Notes: generated by a model not told the origin, from the sequence alone. DNA of 64,000 nt from Seonamhaeicola aphaedonensis (GCF_003386195.1 NZ_QRDX01000002.1:341675-405674); one strand, 5' to 3'; positions 52,784 to 63,057 are shown, counted from the stretch's first letter. Made by a program: numbers and translations.

Positions 52784-55700
52784 ATGGCATTAAAAATTGT
52801 TATTTCGCATAAAACAAAATACAAATACGATAGACTTGTTTCTCTATCTCCTCATATATTTAGATTAAGACCTGCACCCCATAGCAGAACCCCTATTGAA
52901 GCGTACTCAATAAAAATAAAGCCAGAAAATCATTTTTTTAATTGGCAACAAGACCCTTTTGGTAATTATTTAGCACGATTAACATTTCCTGAAAAAACCA
53001 AAGAGCTTAGTATTGATGTTGAAATTATAGCTGATTTAAAAACCATAAATCCGTTTGATTTTTTTGTTGAAAAGTATGCAGAAGATTATCCGTTTCAGTA
53101 CGTAGATACTGTAAAGAAAGAACTACTGCCTTATTTAGAAATAACAGATAATGGTCCGTTGCTAAATGAGTTTCTAAAAACTATTGATCTTTCTCCAAGA
53201 AAGACAATTTTTTTCCTGATTGACATTAATCGAAAAATAAACGAATTCTTAAATTATAGTATTCGTTTAGATCCAGGCGTTCAAACCTGTGAAGAAACAC
53301 TACATTCTAAAGTTGGTTCTTGTAGGGATTATGCTTGGTTGTTTGTTCAGGTTATGAGGCATTTAGGTTTTGGAGCAAGATTCGTTTCTGGGTATTTGGT
53401 GCAATTAAAATCTGATGAAAAATCATTAGATGGTCCGTCCGGTCCTGAAGAAGATTTTACCGATTTACATGCTTGGGCAGAAGTTTACGTTCCTGGAGCT
53501 GGTTGGATAGGTTTCGATGCTACCTCTGGGCTTTTGGCTGGTGAAGGTCATATTCCTTTGGCCTGCACACCATCTTTTGAGAGTGCTGCTCCTGTTAAGG
53601 GAATGACTGATATTTGCGAAACAGAATTCTTCTATGAAAATACGGTAAAACGCATTTTTGAATCTCCCAGAGTTACAAAACCTTATACCGAAGAACAGTG
53701 GAACGCCATTTATAATCTCGGGTTTAAAGTTGATGAAGAATTAGAAAAAGGTGATGTTAGATTAACCATGGGAGGTGAACCCACGTTTGTTTCTATTGAT
53801 GATATGGAATCTGCTCAATGGAATACAGATGCCGATGGCCCCCACAAACGAGAGTTAGCAAAAAACCTTTCAGCCCGATTATATGATGAATTTGGAAAAG
53901 GTGGGGTTTTACATCAAGCACAAGGCAAATGGTACCCCGGTGAACCGCTACCCCGTTGGTCTATTGAGATTTGTTGGCGAAAAGACGGTAAACCTATATG
54001 GCAAAACAAAAAACTACTATCCCTTTTTTCAGAATCCAAAAAATTACCAAAAGATGCCGATAAAAAATTTCTTAAAACATTAACCAAATATTTAGGTGTT
54101 TCAGAAAAGTATATAAAACCCACCTACGAAGATAGTTTTTACTTTTTGTGGCAAGAAGGTCAAATGCCAATTGATATTGACCCCACAAAAGAAGATGGTA
54201 ACCTATTGGTAAAAGAAAAACTTCAAAATATTTTAAAAGAAGGAACTACAAAACCTGTAGGGTACGTTTTACCACTCAACAATTCTAAAGGCACATGGTA
54301 TAGTTGTGATTGGACATTTAGAAGGAAACATTTGTTTCTATTACCTGGTAACTCACCTGTTGGTTTACGGTTACCATTAAATTCATTAATTCAAAAGCCG
54401 AAACAGAAAGAATTTCCCATTTATCAACCAGACCAATTTTCTAAACAAGACGAATTACCAACCTATTTTGAAACAGTAGCAAAACGTTATACAAAACAAA
54501 ATAAATCTTCAAAAATTGAGTATTTTATTCGTACGGCCTTGTGTATTGAAATTAGGGACGAAAAACTATACATCTTTTTGCCTCCTTTAGATGCTATTGA
54601 ATATTATTTAGACTTAGTAACCGCTATTGAAGCTACTTCAAAAGTCTTGGATATTCCAGTTGTTTTTGAAGGCTATAACCCACCATTTGATAACCGCTTG
54701 GAATCACTAAAAATAACACCAGATCCCGGTGTTATTGAAGTTAACGTTCAACCATCGAAAAACTGGAGTGAATTAACATATAATACGCTCACACTCTATA
54801 AACACGCAAAGTTATCGCGCTTGGGCACCGAAAAATTTATGATAGATGGGAAGCATACTGGGACGGGTGGTGGAAATCATGTAACCTTGGGCGGTATAAC
54901 TCCTGCAGATAGTCCGCTACTTAGAAAACCAAGTTTGTTAAGAAGTTTATTAACCTTTTGGCAACATCACCCAGGATTATCATACTTATTTTCGGGAGCA
55001 TTTATTGGAGCCACAAGTCAGGCACCACGTATCGATGAGGCACGTATGGAAAACCTTTACGAACTAGAAATTGCCTTTAGTAAAATTCCTAAAAATGGCG
55101 AAGTCCCTTTTTGGTTAACAGATAGATTATTTAGACACCTTTTAACCGACTTAACAGGTAACACACATCGTGCAGAATTCTGTATAGACAAATTATATTC
55201 ACCAGACACAGCCTCAGGGCGTTTAGGTATTTTAGAATTAAGAGCTTTTGACATGCCTCCCCATGCTCAAATGAGTTTAATGCAAAATCTATTAGTACGC
55301 ACGCTTGTTGCTTGGTTTTGGAAAAAACCTTATGAACACGATTTAGTTCGTTGGGGTACAGAATTACATGATAAGTTTCTAATTGAACACTTTGTTAGAA
55401 AAGATATAAATGATGTTGTGAAAAAACTTAACAAAGCTGGATACGCTTTTAAAGAAGATTGGTTTAATCCATTTTTTGAATTTAGATTTCCCCTGCATGG
55501 TATGGTTACTATAAACGATATTCATATTGAATTGCGGGCTGCTATAGAACCTTGGAATGTTTTAGGCGAAGAAATGAGTGGTGGTGGTACCGCTAGATAT
55601 GTAGATTCGTCTTTGGAACGAATTCAAATTAAAGTTACTAATTTTACCAATGAAAGATATGTTATTACTTGTAACGGTGTAAGAGTACCTTTAAAACCAA

Positions 55701-56101
55701 CCGATGTCAAAGGTGAATTTGTTGCTGGTATTCGTTATAAAGCTTGGAACCCTTATTCTGCTTTGCACCCTACTATAGGTGTAGACGCACCTTTAGTTTT
55801 TGATGTTGTAGACACTTGGAATAAGCGCTCTATTGGCGGGTGTACTTACTTTGTAGCACATCCGGGAGGACGTTCATATGAGTCCTTTCCTATTAATAGT
55901 TTAGAGGCCGAATCTAGAAGAATAAATCGTTTTTGGAATTTTAACCATACTCAAGGCGATATTGTTGATGATAAAAAAGATATAATAAGTAGAGAGGAAT
56001 TTAAAAAGATTAAAAAACAAATTAATCCTAAACAGTTTAAATACAAAGAATTGAAGATTAATAACGAATTTCCTGTTACTTTAGATTTAAGAAAGAAGTA
56101 A
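52784..56101 (+). CDS. Transglutaminase-like protease fused to a DUF2126 amidoligase domain
   Basis: 1105 residues in two parts. Residues 1-290 are a bacterial transglutaminase-like unit: an N-terminal beta domain, then the papain-like core with catalytic C180 (VGSCRDYAWLF), H229 (DLHAWAEV) and D245 (GFDATSG). Residues from about 322 on are DUF2126, starting DVRLTMGGEPTFVS, with the GTGGGNHVTLGG motif near 690 and LGILELRAFDMPP near 818. DUF2126 has been predicted (Iyer and Aravind) to be a glutamine-synthetase-like COOH-NH2 ligase. First gene of a three-gene operon; the next starts 9 bases on. No signal peptide, so cytosolic. Confidence 0.88.
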   Translation: MALKIVISHKTKYKYDRLVSLSPHIFRLRPAPHSRTPIEAYSIKIKPENHFFNWQQDPFGNYLARLTFPEKTKELSIDVEIIADLKTINPFDFFVEKYAEDYPFQYVDTVKKELLPYLEITDNGPLLNEFLKTIDLSPRKTIFFLIDINRKINEFLNYSIRLDPGVQTCEETLHSKVGSCRDYAWLFVQVMRHLGFGARFVSGYLVQLKSDEKSLDGPSGPEEDFTDLHAWAEVYVPGAGWIGFDATSGLLAGEGHIPLACTPSFESAAPVKGMTDICETEFFYENTVKRIFESPRVTKPYTEEQWNAIYNLGFKVDEELEKGDVRLTMGGEPTFVSIDDMESAQWNTDADGPHKRELAKNLSARLYDEFGKGGVLHQAQGKWYPGEPLPRWSIEICWRKDGKPIWQNKKLLSLFSESKKLPKDADKKFLKTLTKYLGVSEKYIKPTYEDSFYFLWQEGQMPIDIDPTKEDGNLLVKEKLQNILKEGTTKPVGYVLPLNNSKGTWYSCDWTFRRKHLFLLPGNSPVGLRLPLNSLIQKPKQKEFPIYQPDQFSKQDELPTYFETVAKRYTKQNKSSKIEYFIRTALCIEIRDEKLYIFLPPLDAIEYYLDLVTAIEATSKVLDIPVVFEGYNPPFDNRLESLKITPDPGVIEVNVQPSKNWSELTYNTLTLYKHAKLSRLGTEKFMIDGKHTGTGGGNHVTLGGITPADSPLLRKPSLLRSLLTFWQHHPGLSYLFSGAFIGATSQAPRIDEARMENLYELEIAFSKIPKNGEVPFWLTDRLFRHLLTDLTGNTHRAEFCIDKLYSPDTASGRLGILELRAFDMPPHAQMSLMQNLLVRTLVAWFWKKPYEHDLVRWGTELHDKFLIEHFVRKDINDVVKKLNKAGYAFKEDWFNPFFEFRFPLHGMVTINDIHIELRAAIEPWNVLGEEMSGGGTARYVDSSLERIQIKVTNFTNERYVITCNGVRVPLKPTDVKGEFVAGIRYKAWNPYSALHPTIGVDAPLVFDVVDTWNKRSIGGCTYFVAHPGGRSYESFPINSLEAESRRINRFWNFNHTQGDIVDDKKDIISREEFKKIKKQINPKQFKYKELKINNEFPVTLDLRKK

Positions 56102-56110
56102 ACAATACCC

Positions 56111-58660
56111 ATGCATTCCAACATACTATTTCAAAACTATTTCTCCGATTTCAAAGACTACGATGAAGTTTTGAAATCTGATTTATCTATTAATCCTAAT
56201 TGGGAAACATTACTTAATAATCTAACTCAATACGGAAACGAGGGATTAACTGATAAACAAAACGAAATTAATTGGCTTTTAGAAGAAAATGGAGTTACAT
56301 ACAATGTATATAACGACCCGAAAGGAATGCAACGCTCATGGCGATTAAACATTGTGCCCTTTTTAATTCATCAAAATGAATGGGTAACCATTGAACGTGG
56401 TATCACCCAAAGAGCTGAATTATTAAACCTTATTTTAAAAGATATTTACGGTAAGCGTGAGCTTATTAATAATGGCATTGTTCCTCCAGAAGTTATTTAT
56501 GGCCATAGAGGATTTTTAAGACAGTGTGACCAAATTCACTACAAAACTGCAAAACAATTAATAATATATGCTGCTGATTTAGCACGTGGACCCGACGGAC
56601 GCATGTGGGTTGTTAACGACAGAACACAGGCTCCTTCTGGCATGGGATATGCCTTAGAAAACAGATACTCTTTGAGTAGAATGATGCCCAATCTGTTTAA
56701 GGATATCAATGTTAAACAACCAACCCAATTCTTTTCTGAGTTTAATCAGATGTTAATTGATGCGGCGCCAAATAATATTACAAACCCTAACATAGTTATT
56801 TTAACACCGGGCCCTTTAAACGAAACTTATTTTGACCACGCCTATATGGCATCTTTCTTGGGATATCCGTTAGTTACAGGCAATGACCTTGTGGTTAGAA
56901 ACGGAAAAGTATGGATGAAAACCCTGAAAGCTCTTAAACAAGTTGATGTTATTCTAAAACGTGTTGATGATGCCTTTATGGATCCCCTAGAGTTAAGAGA
57001 AGATTCATATTTAGGAGTTGCAGGTTTACTAGAAGTAGTAAGAAACAATCAAGTTACCATTGTTAATCCTATTGGTGCTGGCGTTCTTGAAAACTCTGGC
57101 TTAATACCTTTTATGAATGGTATTTGCAATTATTTCTTCAACGAAGACTTAATATTACCACAAATTGCTTCGTGGTGGTGCGGACAAGAAAGAGAACGCA
57201 GCTATGTTCTCAATAATATGCGAGAATTTGTAATTAAAAATATTGACCGTTCAAACAGAGAATACCTTCATTTTTGTGAATTTTTAGATGATGCATCTCT
57301 GAATCTATTAAAAGATGAAATACTGCTAAATCCATATAAGTTTGTGGCACAAGAAAAAATTTCGTTTTCAACAGCACCGGATTTTTTCAATGGTACTTTA
57401 GAGCCTAGAAAAGTTATGTGTAGAACATTTGCTATTGCAAATAACAATAATTACACTGTAATGCCAGGTGGTTTGGTGAGAGTAGCCGCAGAAAGGGAAA
57501 ACCTGTTTGTATCCAACCAACGGGGTGGTATAAGTAAAGATTTTTGGATTATCTCAGATGAGTTTCAATACAATATTCAGAGCTATTCTTGGAATGATAA
57601 CAGTAGAATATCGGTCTTAGACGTTAATGATTTACCAAGTAATACAGCCGAAAACCTGTATTGGTCTGGAAGGTATTTAGGTAGAGCTCTCACAACTGCT
57701 CGTTATTTGCGTATGGTTTTAAACCGAATGAATAACGAACAATATAACAACCAAAATGCAGAATCTAGAAGTTTAGTTTATCTATATAAATCTGTAACTA
57801 ATATTACCTCGACATTTCCTGGATTTGTGGGTAAAAATTCGGAAAAAAAGTTACAAGAACCCATAGAGGAGATTTTGTCTTTGCTGTTAGATGAAAACCG
57901 AATTGGTAGTTTTGCCCAGACTCTTTCTAGTTTTAATCATGCCTACTATTCTCTACGTAACTTATGGTCTAGAGATATGTGGCGTGTATTTGATAGTATC
58001 AAAAAATTATGGAATAAATTTAAAGAGAACGAAACTCGTTCTATCCCAGATCTCACAAAATTATTAGATCGTGTTATAACTAGACTCATAGCGTTTATGG
58101 GGCTTATTGAAGAAAGTATACTAGTAAGTCAAGGGCTTTTACTGTATTTTATTGGTTTACAAACCGAACAAGCTATGATGCATATTGCTAAATTAAGAGC
58201 GCTACTAGTTTTTAATTACTCTGAACAATTGCAGTATGAAATTCTAGAATCATTTTTAACAAGTCATGAAAGTCTAAATATTTACAGGTATAGTTATCGC
58301 TCTTATTTAAGTGTTGAAAACGTCATTAGGTTAGTTATGCTTGATGCAGAATATGCTAAATCGCTCACGTATCAATTTAAACGTATTCAAAAGGATATAC
58401 AAAAGCTTCCTCACTCTGAAAATTCAGTAAATAACTTCTATAGTTTATATATTTCTGAGGCTATAAAAATTATAGAAAACCTAGATATTACTAATTTACT
58501 CGAGTTAAATGAAACAAAAACTTTACGTCAAAATCTTGACGAGGTTTTATCTGAACTTAGCAATTTATTACACAAAAGTAGTATTTCGCTTTCTGATACT
58601 TATTTTAATCATGCTTACCAACAAAAACAATTGGTTAATCAAAACTTTCCATTGCTTTAA
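56111..58660 (+). CDS. Circularly permuted ATP-grasp fused to an alpha-E domain
   Basis: 849 residues in two parts, each usually seen as a separate protein. Residues ~70-490 are a circularly permuted ATP-grasp type 2 (DUF404/DUF407), with KDIYGKRELI, the GHRGFLRQC loop, VNDRTQAPSGMGYALENR and the NPIGAGVLENSGLIPFMN signature. Residues ~505-849 are an alpha-E domain (DUF403), starting LPSNTAENLYWSGRYLGRA. ATP-grasp enzymes of this type are predicted to form peptide or amide bonds by an acyl-phosphate. It is directly joined to the next gene (TAA then ATG), so co-translation is likely. Fusion order matches mycobacterial Rv2567-like proteins. Confidence 0.88.
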   Translation: MHSNILFQNYFSDFKDYDEVLKSDLSINPNWETLLNNLTQYGNEGLTDKQNEINWLLEENGVTYNVYNDPKGMQRSWRLNIVPFLIHQNEWVTIERGITQRAELLNLILKDIYGKRELINNGIVPPEVIYGHRGFLRQCDQIHYKTAKQLIIYAADLARGPDGRMWVVNDRTQAPSGMGYALENRYSLSRMMPNLFKDINVKQPTQFFSEFNQMLIDAAPNNITNPNIVILTPGPLNETYFDHAYMASFLGYPLVTGNDLVVRNGKVWMKTLKALKQVDVILKRVDDAFMDPLELREDSYLGVAGLLEVVRNNQVTIVNPIGAGVLENSGLIPFMNGICNYFFNEDLILPQIASWWCGQERERSYVLNNMREFVIKNIDRSNREYLHFCEFLDDASLNLLKDEILLNPYKFVAQEKISFSTAPDFFNGTLEPRKVMCRTFAIANNNNYTVMPGGLVRVAAERENLFVSNQRGGISKDFWIISDEFQYNIQSYSWNDNSRISVLDVNDLPSNTAENLYWSGRYLGRALTTARYLRMVLNRMNNEQYNNQNAESRSLVYLYKSVTNITSTFPGFVGKNSEKKLQEPIEEILSLLLDENRIGSFAQTLSSFNHAYYSLRNLWSRDMWRVFDSIKKLWNKFKENETRSIPDLTKLLDRVITRLIAFMGLIEESILVSQGLLLYFIGLQTEQAMMHIAKLRALLVFNYSEQLQYEILESFLTSHESLNIYRYSYRSYLSVENVIRLVMLDAEYAKSLTYQFKRIQKDIQKLPHSENSVNNFYSLYISEAIKIIENLDITNLLELNETKTLRQNLDEVLSELSNLLHKSSISLSDTYFNHAYQQKQLVNQNFPLL

Positions 58661-59551
58661 ATGATTTATCAAGTTTTACATACTACTACCTACAACTACG
58701 AGCATGGTGTATCATTTTGTCATAACATAGCTACTCTTAAACCTAAAGAAGTTGCGGGACAAACGTTATTAGATTATCATTTAGATATTACGCCCATTCC
58801 AGAAGAAATTTCTGAGAAGATTGATTTTTTTGGAAATACTGTCACAAGATTTTCTATTCAAAAACAACATTCGAAATTAAAGGTAACTGCCAGTAGTAAA
58901 ATTTTAAAAGAAGTTCATAATATTCCAAGTATTCACAACAATACTGATGCCCAAAAAATTACGTTACAACAAGCTTTGTTGGAATTAAAAAACAATTCTC
59001 CTGAAATACGTTATGTAAAACAATTTTGTTTAGAATCTGTTTTAGTGGCTAATATTACATCGAATATTAAAGCTTATGCTGAAGTTTCATTTCAATCAAA
59101 TAGATCAATTTTTGAAGCGGCGTTTGAGTTAATGCAGCGTATTTATACCGATTTTGAATTTAATGCGGAGGTTACAAATGTAGCCACACCTATTCATGAA
59201 GTCATGAATCTAAAAAAGGGGGTCTGTCAAGATTTTGCCCAAATAGCTATTGCCTGTGTGCGTTCTGTTGGTTTACCTGCTCGCTATGTTAGTGGTTATA
59301 TAGAAACCATACCACCTCCTGGTAAAGAAAAACTTATTGGAACAGATGCTTCTCATGCTTGGTTTTCAATATTCATCCCTTATTTTGGATGGGTAGATTT
59401 TGACCCCACAAATAACCAAATACCTTCAAATCAACACATAATAGTATCTCACGGAAGAGATTATTACGATGTTCCTCCACTAAAAGGTGTTATTTACAGC
59501 ACGGGAAAAAATAAAATGAAAGTATCCGTAGATATTAGACCCATAGAATAA
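58661..59551 (+). CDS. Transglutaminase-like cysteine protease
   Basis: 296 residues with no signal peptide. A bacterial transglutaminase N-terminal beta domain (about 1-80) precedes a papain-like core with the triad C189 (KKGVCQDFAQI), H232 (SHAWFSIF) and D248 (WVDFDPTNN). It starts immediately after the stop of the ATP-grasp gene. Proteins of this sort cleave, rather than cross-link, peptides in most bacteria; here it could release, hydrolyse or transfer the product of the two ligases. It is the second transglutaminase-like unit of the operon, with the same fold but low similarity to the first. Confidence 0.9.
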   Translation: MIYQVLHTTTYNYEHGVSFCHNIATLKPKEVAGQTLLDYHLDITPIPEEISEKIDFFGNTVTRFSIQKQHSKLKVTASSKILKEVHNIPSIHNNTDAQKITLQQALLELKNNSPEIRYVKQFCLESVLVANITSNIKAYAEVSFQSNRSIFEAAFELMQRIYTDFEFNAEVTNVATPIHEVMNLKKGVCQDFAQIAIACVRSVGLPARYVSGYIETIPPPGKEKLIGTDASHAWFSIFIPYFGWVDFDPTNNQIPSNQHIIVSHGRDYYDVPPLKGVIYSTGKNKMKVSVDIRPIE

Positions 59552-59597
59552 TATTTATGGTTTATTTAAAAATTCTTTCCGTTTTTATGTTAGCTCA

Positions 59598-61706
59598 CTA
59601 ATTTAAAGAGAATGCCACAATCTTATTTCCAATAGGAGTTCCAAGTTTTTCTCCACCGCAGGCTATAGCTATGTATTGCTTTCCATTAACCTGATACATA
59701 GCCGGGGTGGCAAAAGCAGGAGCAGGTAATTGGTACTCCCATAGTAAGGCTCCCGTAAACTTGTTAAACGCCCTGAAATAACCATCTTTTGTTGCGCCAA
59801 TAAACAGTAAACCGTTTTCTGTGACTATAGGGCCACCATAATTCTCGCATCCTGTTTGTGGGTATCCTTGTTCTTTTAATTCTGGTGTATCCCCTAAAAT
59901 AATTGACCATTTAAAATCACCCGTATTTAAGTCTATAGCGTGCATAGTCCCCCAAGGTGGTGAAATAGCAGGCCTTCCCTTGCTATCTAAAAAGCGTTTG
60001 TAACCCATATATTTATAAGCTAAAGGATACGTAATTTTTGGATTCTTGGGCAAAATGGTATCTGGTTCATCAAACAAAAAATGCATTAAAGCTTCCTTTT
60101 CTTTAGGTGGGATTTGAGGAAAACCGGTCATCATACCCTTTCCTAATTTTATTAATTGAGCTACCTCATTTTTAGATTTTTTACTTTTTAAGTCTATTAA
60201 AGAAGGAAAACCGCTTTGAACCACACCACTTCTATCTTTTTGATGACAGGTCACACAATACTGCATATAGGTTTGCTTACCTAAAGGGTAGTTTTTTACC
60301 CTGGTATCATTCTTTTCCATTTGAATAACCCAAGGTGCTTCTTGAGAGTTTATATAAACAATCCCCTCTTCGGGGTCTGCAGCAGTTCCACCCCACTCTG
60401 CAGCACCATCCAACCCAGGAAACAAAATCATGGGATCTAAACTTGGTGGTGCATACAGTCTTTTGTCAGAGTGCTTTAAAAGCTCTAAAAAGGCTTCTCT
60501 ATTTTCGGCATACGGACTTATATCATCATCGTTTAGTTCCGTTGATTGTCTTGCAAATGGTTTTGGCTTTACCGGAATGGGTTGTGTTTTTGAGGCTTCC
60601 TCTCCAACCAAAGTTGAAATTGGTACGGGCACCTCGTTAATATCAAATAAAGGCTCTCCAGTAATGCGATTAAACACATAAACATAACCTTGCTTTGTAG
60701 ACTGAGAAACCGCAGGTATTTTTTTACCATTTCTTGTAATGGTAATTAAATTTGGTGGTGTTGGTGGGTCTCTGTCCCATAAGTCATGGTACACCATTTG
60801 AAAATGCCAAAGCCGCTTCCCTGTATTAACATCAAGAGCCAAAAGGCAATCAGTATATAAATTATCTCCTTTACGAATACCGCCATAGAAATCTGGAGCA
60901 GCGGAACCAGTTGGGATGTAAATGATACCACGTTCTTCATCTAAAGCCATTCCACTCCAATTATTACCTGCTCCAATTAATGGATTTGTATGAGAATTTC
61001 GGTCTTCCCAAGTTTCAATACCTTCTTCTTCTGACAATGGAATCGTATTGAAAGTCCATTCTAAATCACCTGTGATAACATTAAACGCCATAATATTTCC
61101 AGGAAGTGCTCCAATGTCTTCAGGAACTCGAATAGGCATGACAATAATATCTTTGTAAACGGTACCCGGCGTATTGGATACTAGAAAACTTCCCATAGCA
61201 ATTTCACCTAAACCACTACTTAAGTTTACTTTTCCCTTATCTCCAAAGCTCTTGATAGACTCTCCTGTTAATGCATTAAGAGCGTATAAATACGGCCCTG
61301 AAGTATATAATATGCGTTTGTCATTGCCTTTCTCCCAATAGGCAACCCCTCTACTGGTTGAAGCCCTTAATTTTAATGAGTCTCCAAATCTCCAAATTTC
61401 CTTTCCTGTTGATGCATGAATAGCTATGGCTCTGAGTCTAGAAGTAACCCCGTACAAAATAGTATCAATGATAATGGGGTTCATTTGCATTTGCCCAAAA
61501 TCTGGCGACTCATAGATCCAAGCTACCTTCAATTCGGTAACATTATCTAATGTGATTTCTGATAAAGTAGAATACTGATTTCTATCTGGTCCACCTTGAT
61601 AAGATCTCCAAGTGGAATAATCTCTAGGTTTAAAACTAGAATTTTGTTGACAGTTAAAAACAAGAAGGAAAGCTAAAAAGTTAACCAGATAAAGAGCGCT
61701 ACGCAT
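59598..61706 (-). CDS. PQQ-binding-like quinoprotein dehydrogenase with cytochrome c motif, lipoprotein
   Basis: From ATG 61706 the protein has 702 residues, with a lipobox ending at C19 (LLVFNC). The 61751 start would put non-signal sequence in front. The repeated W-motifs of an eight-bladed beta-propeller (DLEWTFNT, GKRLWHFQMVYHDLWDRD, GALLWEYQLPAPA) match PQQ-dependent glucose/alcohol dehydrogenases. A CVTCH haem c site starts at C484 inside a cytochrome c-like insertion (about 470-555). The DLWD-D-P-P segment is typical of glucose dehydrogenase-type active sites. It is periplasmic and probably feeds electrons to the respiratory chain; the substrate is not clear. Confidence 0.87.
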   Translation of the reverse strand: MRSALYLVNFLAFLLVFNCQQNSSFKPRDYSTWRSYQGGPDRNQYSTLSEITLDNVTELKVAWIYESPDFGQMQMNPIIIDTILYGVTSRLRAIAIHASTGKEIWRFGDSLKLRASTSRGVAYWEKGNDKRILYTSGPYLYALNALTGESIKSFGDKGKVNLSSGLGEIAMGSFLVSNTPGTVYKDIIVMPIRVPEDIGALPGNIMAFNVITGDLEWTFNTIPLSEEEGIETWEDRNSHTNPLIGAGNNWSGMALDEERGIIYIPTGSAAPDFYGGIRKGDNLYTDCLLALDVNTGKRLWHFQMVYHDLWDRDPPTPPNLITITRNGKKIPAVSQSTKQGYVYVFNRITGEPLFDINEVPVPISTLVGEEASKTQPIPVKPKPFARQSTELNDDDISPYAENREAFLELLKHSDKRLYAPPSLDPMILFPGLDGAAEWGGTAADPEEGIVYINSQEAPWVIQMEKNDTRVKNYPLGKQTYMQYCVTCHQKDRSGVVQSGFPSLIDLKSKKSKNEVAQLIKLGKGMMTGFPQIPPKEKEALMHFLFDEPDTILPKNPKITYPLAYKYMGYKRFLDSKGRPAISPPWGTMHAIDLNTGDFKWSIILGDTPELKEQGYPQTGCENYGGPIVTENGLLFIGATKDGYFRAFNKFTGALLWEYQLPAPAFATPAMYQVNGKQYIAIACGGEKLGTPIGNKIVAFSLN

Positions 61707-61756
61707 AAGTTGGTTTTCAAGTATTTTATGTTCTAAATATAATGAATCCAAAACTT

Positions 61757-62980
61757 TTATTTCACAACCCTTCCTGAGGAACCTTTTTCATTTGGAATAA
61801 GCTCATAAATATTATCTGGTGACAGCCCAACCTCATGACGATGGGAGACAAACAAAATAGCTGTACTACTCTCTTTAGCAATTTTATTTACCAACTCTGA
61901 AAATATGATGGTGTCTGAATCATCCAATCCGTTGGTAGGTTCATCTAAAATAAGTAATGGCGGATGTTTTACCATAGCTCGCGCAATTAATACTAATCGT
62001 TTATGTCCACTTGAAAGGGTTTGGAAATTTCGATTTTTAATATCGAACATATTCAATAATTTCAACCATTCGTGCGCCTTTGAAATTTGGTTTTCATTAG
62101 GATATTTGTACAGTCCGATAGAATCATAAAATCCTGAAATAATCATTCTTTCAATAGTATCTGAACGCCTAAAACCTTGTAACATTTCTGAAGTGAAATA
62201 CCCGATTTTTTTCTTAATATCCCAAACACTTTCACCGCTACCCTTCTTAACTCCGAAAAGATAAATATCTTGATTAAAGGCTTTAGGGTTATCTCCAGAA
62301 ATAAGTGATAGAATGGTACTTTTACCTGAACCATTTGGCCCCATTAAATGCCAAAATTCCCCTGTTTTAATTTCCCAACAGATATCTTTTATGATTGGTT
62401 TATTTAAATAGGAAACCGATACGTTTTGGAACTTTACTAAATAATAACTTTCAACTAAAATTTGTTCAAGAGGTTGTGGCAAATCTTGAATGAAATATTG
62501 TTTTGATTTTGGAGAAAGACTATCAAAATCTTCAAATGGGACAATCTGTTTACCTTCGGGCTTATAAATAACATTAATAAAAGGAAGCAAATCCTTCTTT
62601 CTATTGGAAATTTGAATAATGGGAATTGATTTACTCAACTCTTCCAGAGTAAGCACTATTTCTTCTTGAGATTTAATATCTAAATTTCCAAATATATTGT
62701 CGGCTATTAAATATTCAGGATTTTCAGCTATTAAATACTTAATCAATGCTTTCTTTCGTTCGCCTTCTGAAGATTTCATCAGGCTATGACCATTCTTTGT
62801 AGGAATATTAAAACGTCCATGTCGCTTTTCTTCTTCTATAAACTTGTTAATTGTTATTTCAGAAAAAAGTGCCCCTTTTAAACCATTTATACTTTCAATC
62901 AGATTTCCTGATAAAATATTTTTGATTAATGACTTTTTATCGTCTTTATTAGAAATATAAATGGCAATGTGCGTATTCAA
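61757..62980 (-). CDS. Tandem ABC ATPase with a degenerate first domain (ModF-like)
   Basis: 407 residues with no membrane segment. The second half (about 180-407) is a complete ABC domain: Walker A GPNGSGKST at 214-222, the signature LSSGHKR near 322-328, Walker B LLILDEPTNGLD near 342-353, and a switch histidine in FVSHRHE. The first half keeps a signature-like SSEGERKK near 70 and a Walker-B-like YLIADNIFGNLD near 90-101 but has no Walker A, so it probably binds no ATP. The layout resembles ModF/PhrA of molybdenum systems, but no permease or molybdate gene is near. Function unknown. Confidence 0.85.
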   Translation of the reverse strand: MNTHIAIYISNKDDKKSLIKNILSGNLIESINGLKGALFSEITINKFIEEEKRHGRFNIPTKNGHSLMKSSEGERKKALIKYLIAENPEYLIADNIFGNLDIKSQEEIVLTLEELSKSIPIIQISNRKKDLLPFINVIYKPEGKQIVPFEDFDSLSPKSKQYFIQDLPQPLEQILVESYYLVKFQNVSVSYLNKPIIKDICWEIKTGEFWHLMGPNGSGKSTILSLISGDNPKAFNQDIYLFGVKKGSGESVWDIKKKIGYFTSEMLQGFRRSDTIERMIISGFYDSIGLYKYPNENQISKAHEWLKLLNMFDIKNRNFQTLSSGHKRLVLIARAMVKHPPLLILDEPTNGLDDSDTIIFSELVNKIAKESSTAILFVSHRHEVGLSPDNIYELIPNEKGSSGRVVK

Positions 62981-63009
62981 ATTATTGTAGATTTTATCTA
63001 AATATAAAA

Positions 63010-63034
63010 AAAGAGGGCTATAAACCCTCTTTTA
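63010..63034 (-). terminator. Terminator of the N-acetylglucosamine kinase gene
   Basis: Stem AAAAGAGGG / CCCTCTTTT around a 7-base loop, starting 24 bases after the gene and lying before the ABC ATPase gene; an A-run in the plus strand gives the U-tract. Confidence 0.85.
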
Positions 63035-63057
63035 AACTATATGAAATCAATGTGTTT

